Shown here: in pieces, positions 62,429-64,000 of the stretch
How the letters are laid out: every line of letters begins with the position of its first letter
How positions within the stretch are numbered: the stretch's first letter is position 1
Source of the DNA: Halococcus sediminicola
Lineage (GTDB): Archaea > Halobacteriota > Halobacteria > Halobacteriales > Halococcaceae
Direction: 5' to 3'
DNA length: 64,000 bases
NCBI RefSeq assembly: GCF_000755245.1
Contig: NZ_BBMP01000007.1
Coordinates: forward strand, 186,001 to 250,000
Made by a program: the position numbers and the translations under genes
Notes under the pieces: model-generated
Databases searched by the model: none
Seen by the model: the letters and a program-made list of their open reading frames with translations, nothing else
Told to the model about the DNA's origin: nothing

Positions 62429-63721
62429 TTATTCGTCCGCGAAATCGTCGAAGCGTGCCTGACCGTCGGTCGGTTCCGGGACCGACGCCGACCGATCGGC
62501 CGTCTCGTCCGCATCCGTCTCTCCTGTTCGCTCGATCCCGCCGTCGGCCCGCTCACCCTCGTGGGCGTCGAACCCGTCGAGGCTAGCCTGTTCACCGGAT
62601 TCGAAGGCGAGGTTCGAAACCCTGACGCCGACTTTCCTGACTGCCGTGTCGTCGAACTCCCCAAGGAGGTCGAGCGCCACGGTCCGGAGGAGATCGGCAT
62701 CGGCCACCGGGCCGGGCAGCGAGCGCGCGCGGGTGTTGACGTCGAACGGCGGGGTGACGACCTTGATGCCGATGGTGCGATAGAGCGCCTCCTCGCGCTC
62801 TGCGCGCTCGGCGACGGCGGTTGCGAGCGCCGCGACACGCTCGCGGAGGTCGTCCACGTCCTCGGTAGCCTCGGTGAACGCCGACTCGCGCGAGAGACTC
62901 TTCGGGCGGCCGACGGGCGTCACCGCTCGGGTGTCGTCGCCGCGGGCGAACGCACGGATCTCCCGGCCGCGCTCGCCGAACCGTTCGTCGAGCCTGCTCG
63001 GGGCGGTCTCCGCGAGGTCGCCCGCCGTCTCGATGCCCATCTCCCGGCATTCGCGGGCGGTCACGGGACCGACGCCGTGGACAGATTCGATGTCGAGTGG
63101 CGCGAAGAACTCGGCTACCTCGCCGGGTTCCACAGTCACGAGTCCGTCCGGTTTGTCGCGGTCGGCGGCGACCTTCGCGGCGCTCATGTTGGGGGCGACG
63201 CCGATGCTCGCGACGACGCCTACTTCCTGGAGGATGCGCTCTTTGACGTGACGGGCGTAGCCCTCGGCGAGCGTCCGGCCGTCGACGCGCTGCCACGAGG
63301 TCCGCTCGGTGACGTCGAGGGCCGCCTCGTCGATGCTCACCTCGCGGACGATGTCGGCACAGTCGTGTAGAACCTCCCGAACCTCCTCGCCGACGGTCTC
63401 GTAGTAATCGAGATCGACGGGGAGATAGTGACCAGTGACCTCGTCTGCGTTCGCATCCTCGACGCGAGGCAGTCGATCGAGCGCCGTCGAGATGGCCTGT
63501 GCGCTCTCGATGCCCTCGGCGCGGGCTTCGTAGCTCGCGGTGGCGACCGCGCCGTGGCTCTCGCCGGCCTCGTAGCCCATGCCGACGACGACCGGTTCGC
63601 TCTCCAAGTCGGGATTGCGGCGGCGCTCACAGGCGGCGTAGAAACAGTCCATATCGACGTGGAGGACAATGGAATCGTCCTCGGCGACGCCGGGCAGCCG
63701 CGAGCCGCCGCGCTCGACCAT
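62429..63721 (-). CDS. dinB: DNA polymerase IV (Y-family, DinB)
   Basis: A 430-residue translesion polymerase. It has VLHVDMDCFYAACE (steric gate and first Asp), VSIDEAALDVT (catalytic Asp-Glu), SIGVAPNMSAAKVA, the helix-hairpin-helix VHGVGPVTARE and a little-finger domain. Two PCNA-binding-like motifs occur in the tail: QASLDGF and, at the very end, QARFDDF. Length and motifs are complete. Confidence 0.95.
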   Translation of the reverse strand: MVERGGSRLPGVAEDDSIVLHVDMDCFYAACERRRNPDLESEPVVVGMGYEAGESHGAVATASYEARAEGIESAQAISTALDRLPRVEDANADEVTGHYLPVDLDYYETVGEEVREVLHDCADIVREVSIDEAALDVTERTSWQRVDGRTLAEGYARHVKERILQEVGVVASIGVAPNMSAAKVAADRDKPDGLVTVEPGEVAEFFAPLDIESVHGVGPVTARECREMGIETAGDLAETAPSRLDERFGERGREIRAFARGDDTRAVTPVGRPKSLSRESAFTEATEDVDDLRERVAALATAVAERAEREEALYRTIGIKVVTPPFDVNTRARSLPGPVADADLLRTVALDLLGEFDDTAVRKVGVRVSNLAFESGEQASLDGFDAHEGERADGGIERTGETDADETADRSASVPEPTDGQARFDDFADE

Positions 63722-63800
63722 ACACGACGTCGGTGCGGCGAGCCAATGAGCGTTGGCAAACGAGGGGTGGGCAATCGCCGATCAGTCAGTTCGACACAAA

Positions 63801-63808
63801 GTTTATTA
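63801..63808 (+). promoter_or_regulatory. BoxA near the right end of the window
   Basis: GTTTATTA is a strong TATA box. It predicts a start site near 63830, just before the small open frame at 63844. Confidence 0.45.
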
Positions 63809-63843
63809 CAGACACTGTGAAAGAATGACGTGCGTCAGACAGC

Positions 63844-63942
63844 ATGACGACAATCAGAGATCCCCTCCGGCGGCTCCGATGCGCGCTCGAACTCAGCTAC
63901 ACCGCAGAGGAAAGCAATACCGGCTGGGTCGACGACCTGTAA
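63844..63942 (+). CDS. Small open frame (32 aa), unknown
   Basis: MTTIRDPLRRLRCALELSYT... ending GWVDDL, 32 residues, with G/C-rich third positions and an acidic end as in real halophile proteins. The box at 63801 is positioned to give a transcript with a leader of about 13 nt. An overlapping frame from 63825 to 63983 gives an Arg/Gln-rich product that looks less real. No family is recognised. Confidence 0.35.
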   Translation: MTTIRDPLRRLRCALELSYTAEESNTGWVDDL

Positions 63943-64000
63943 CGACGACGAGACAGCCCCGTTCCGCGATTTCGGATGCGTAGCTCGACGATTCGAATGT

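Noticed and set aside
61259-63370. Plus-strand open frame of 703 codons opposite the UDG-like, DUF420 and dinB genes
   Set aside because: It crosses three real genes on the other strand, including their ends, and has antisense-type composition.
63825-63983. Alternative small frame near the right edge (52 codons)
   Set aside because: The product is Arg/Gln/Pro-rich, unlike acidic halophile proteins, and the overlapping 32-codon frame has better codon character.

Overview
The window is a piece of a haloarchaeal (class Halobacteria) chromosome. The evidence is high G+C coding sequence with strong G/C third positions, very acidic proteins, and archaeal-only genes: Spt5/SecE beside FtsZ1, aMBF1, GHMP-type shikimate kinase, DtdA-type D-aminoacyl-tRNA deacylase and a CDP-alcohol phosphatidyltransferase in a hisC operon. 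Many TATA-like boxes (TTTAT/TTTAA/CTTAT) lie 26-29 nt upstream of a start codon, which implies leaderless transcripts. The genus cannot be fixed from this sequence alone. I found no rRNA, tRNA, CRISPR, insertion sequence or provirus.

Layout. 0-7 kb: 3' end of dnaJ, carB, a TraB-RDD membrane fusion, carA, and an Lrp-type regulator divergent from carA with two matching palindromes between them. 7-14 kb: isopentenyl-diphosphate isomerase, an AN1-finger rhomboid coupled to endonuclease V, an SDR, an aminotransferase, CinA-type amidase, a YdjM-like membrane protein and a surface beta-helix protein with a PGF-CTERM-like tail. 14-20 kb: PHP protein, then ftsZ1-secE-spt5 and the exchanger-dtdA pair. 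19.7-25.5 kb: aroE, an acidic helix-hairpin-helix protein, a class IV aminotransferase homologue that seems to lack its catalytic lysine, a crotonase, two small-protein genes, a DUF gene, and aroK-aroQ. 25.6-28.4 kb: a vapBC-like pair, a short flavoprotein, a DMT transporter and a gamma-carbonic anhydrase.

28.4-48 kb is rich in acyl-CoA and small-molecule catabolism: an FAH-family enzyme, a haloalkane-dehalogenase-like hydrolase, an SDR, an acyl-CoA dehydrogenase, two acyl-CoA ligases, a metallo-beta-lactamase hydrolase, a carboxyltransferase with an extra N-terminal domain, the operon crotonase - BKACE - dienoyl-CoA-reductase-like SDR, and a thiolase. Together these could activate, oxidise and cleave unusual or branched acids. 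Interspersed are a CBS protein, a VOC protein, an XPB-like helicase, a class V aminotransferase and a creatininase-family protein. 48-64 kb mixes DNA repair (PolX, DinB, a UDG-superfamily protein) with a Rieske fusion protein, OsmC, hisC-AK6-CDP-alcohol transferase, aMBF1, triosephosphate isomerase and a third acyl-CoA ligase.

Gene-free stretches. The 447-762 gap holds only the carB promoter. The gaps at 7723-8050 and 52867-53246 contain two copies of the same structured element. It begins 16 nt after the stop codons of idi and osmC in the same orientation, and it is the best candidate here for something undescribed. The gaps at 10602-10848 and 14910-15111 hold other hairpin-rich intergenic repeats.
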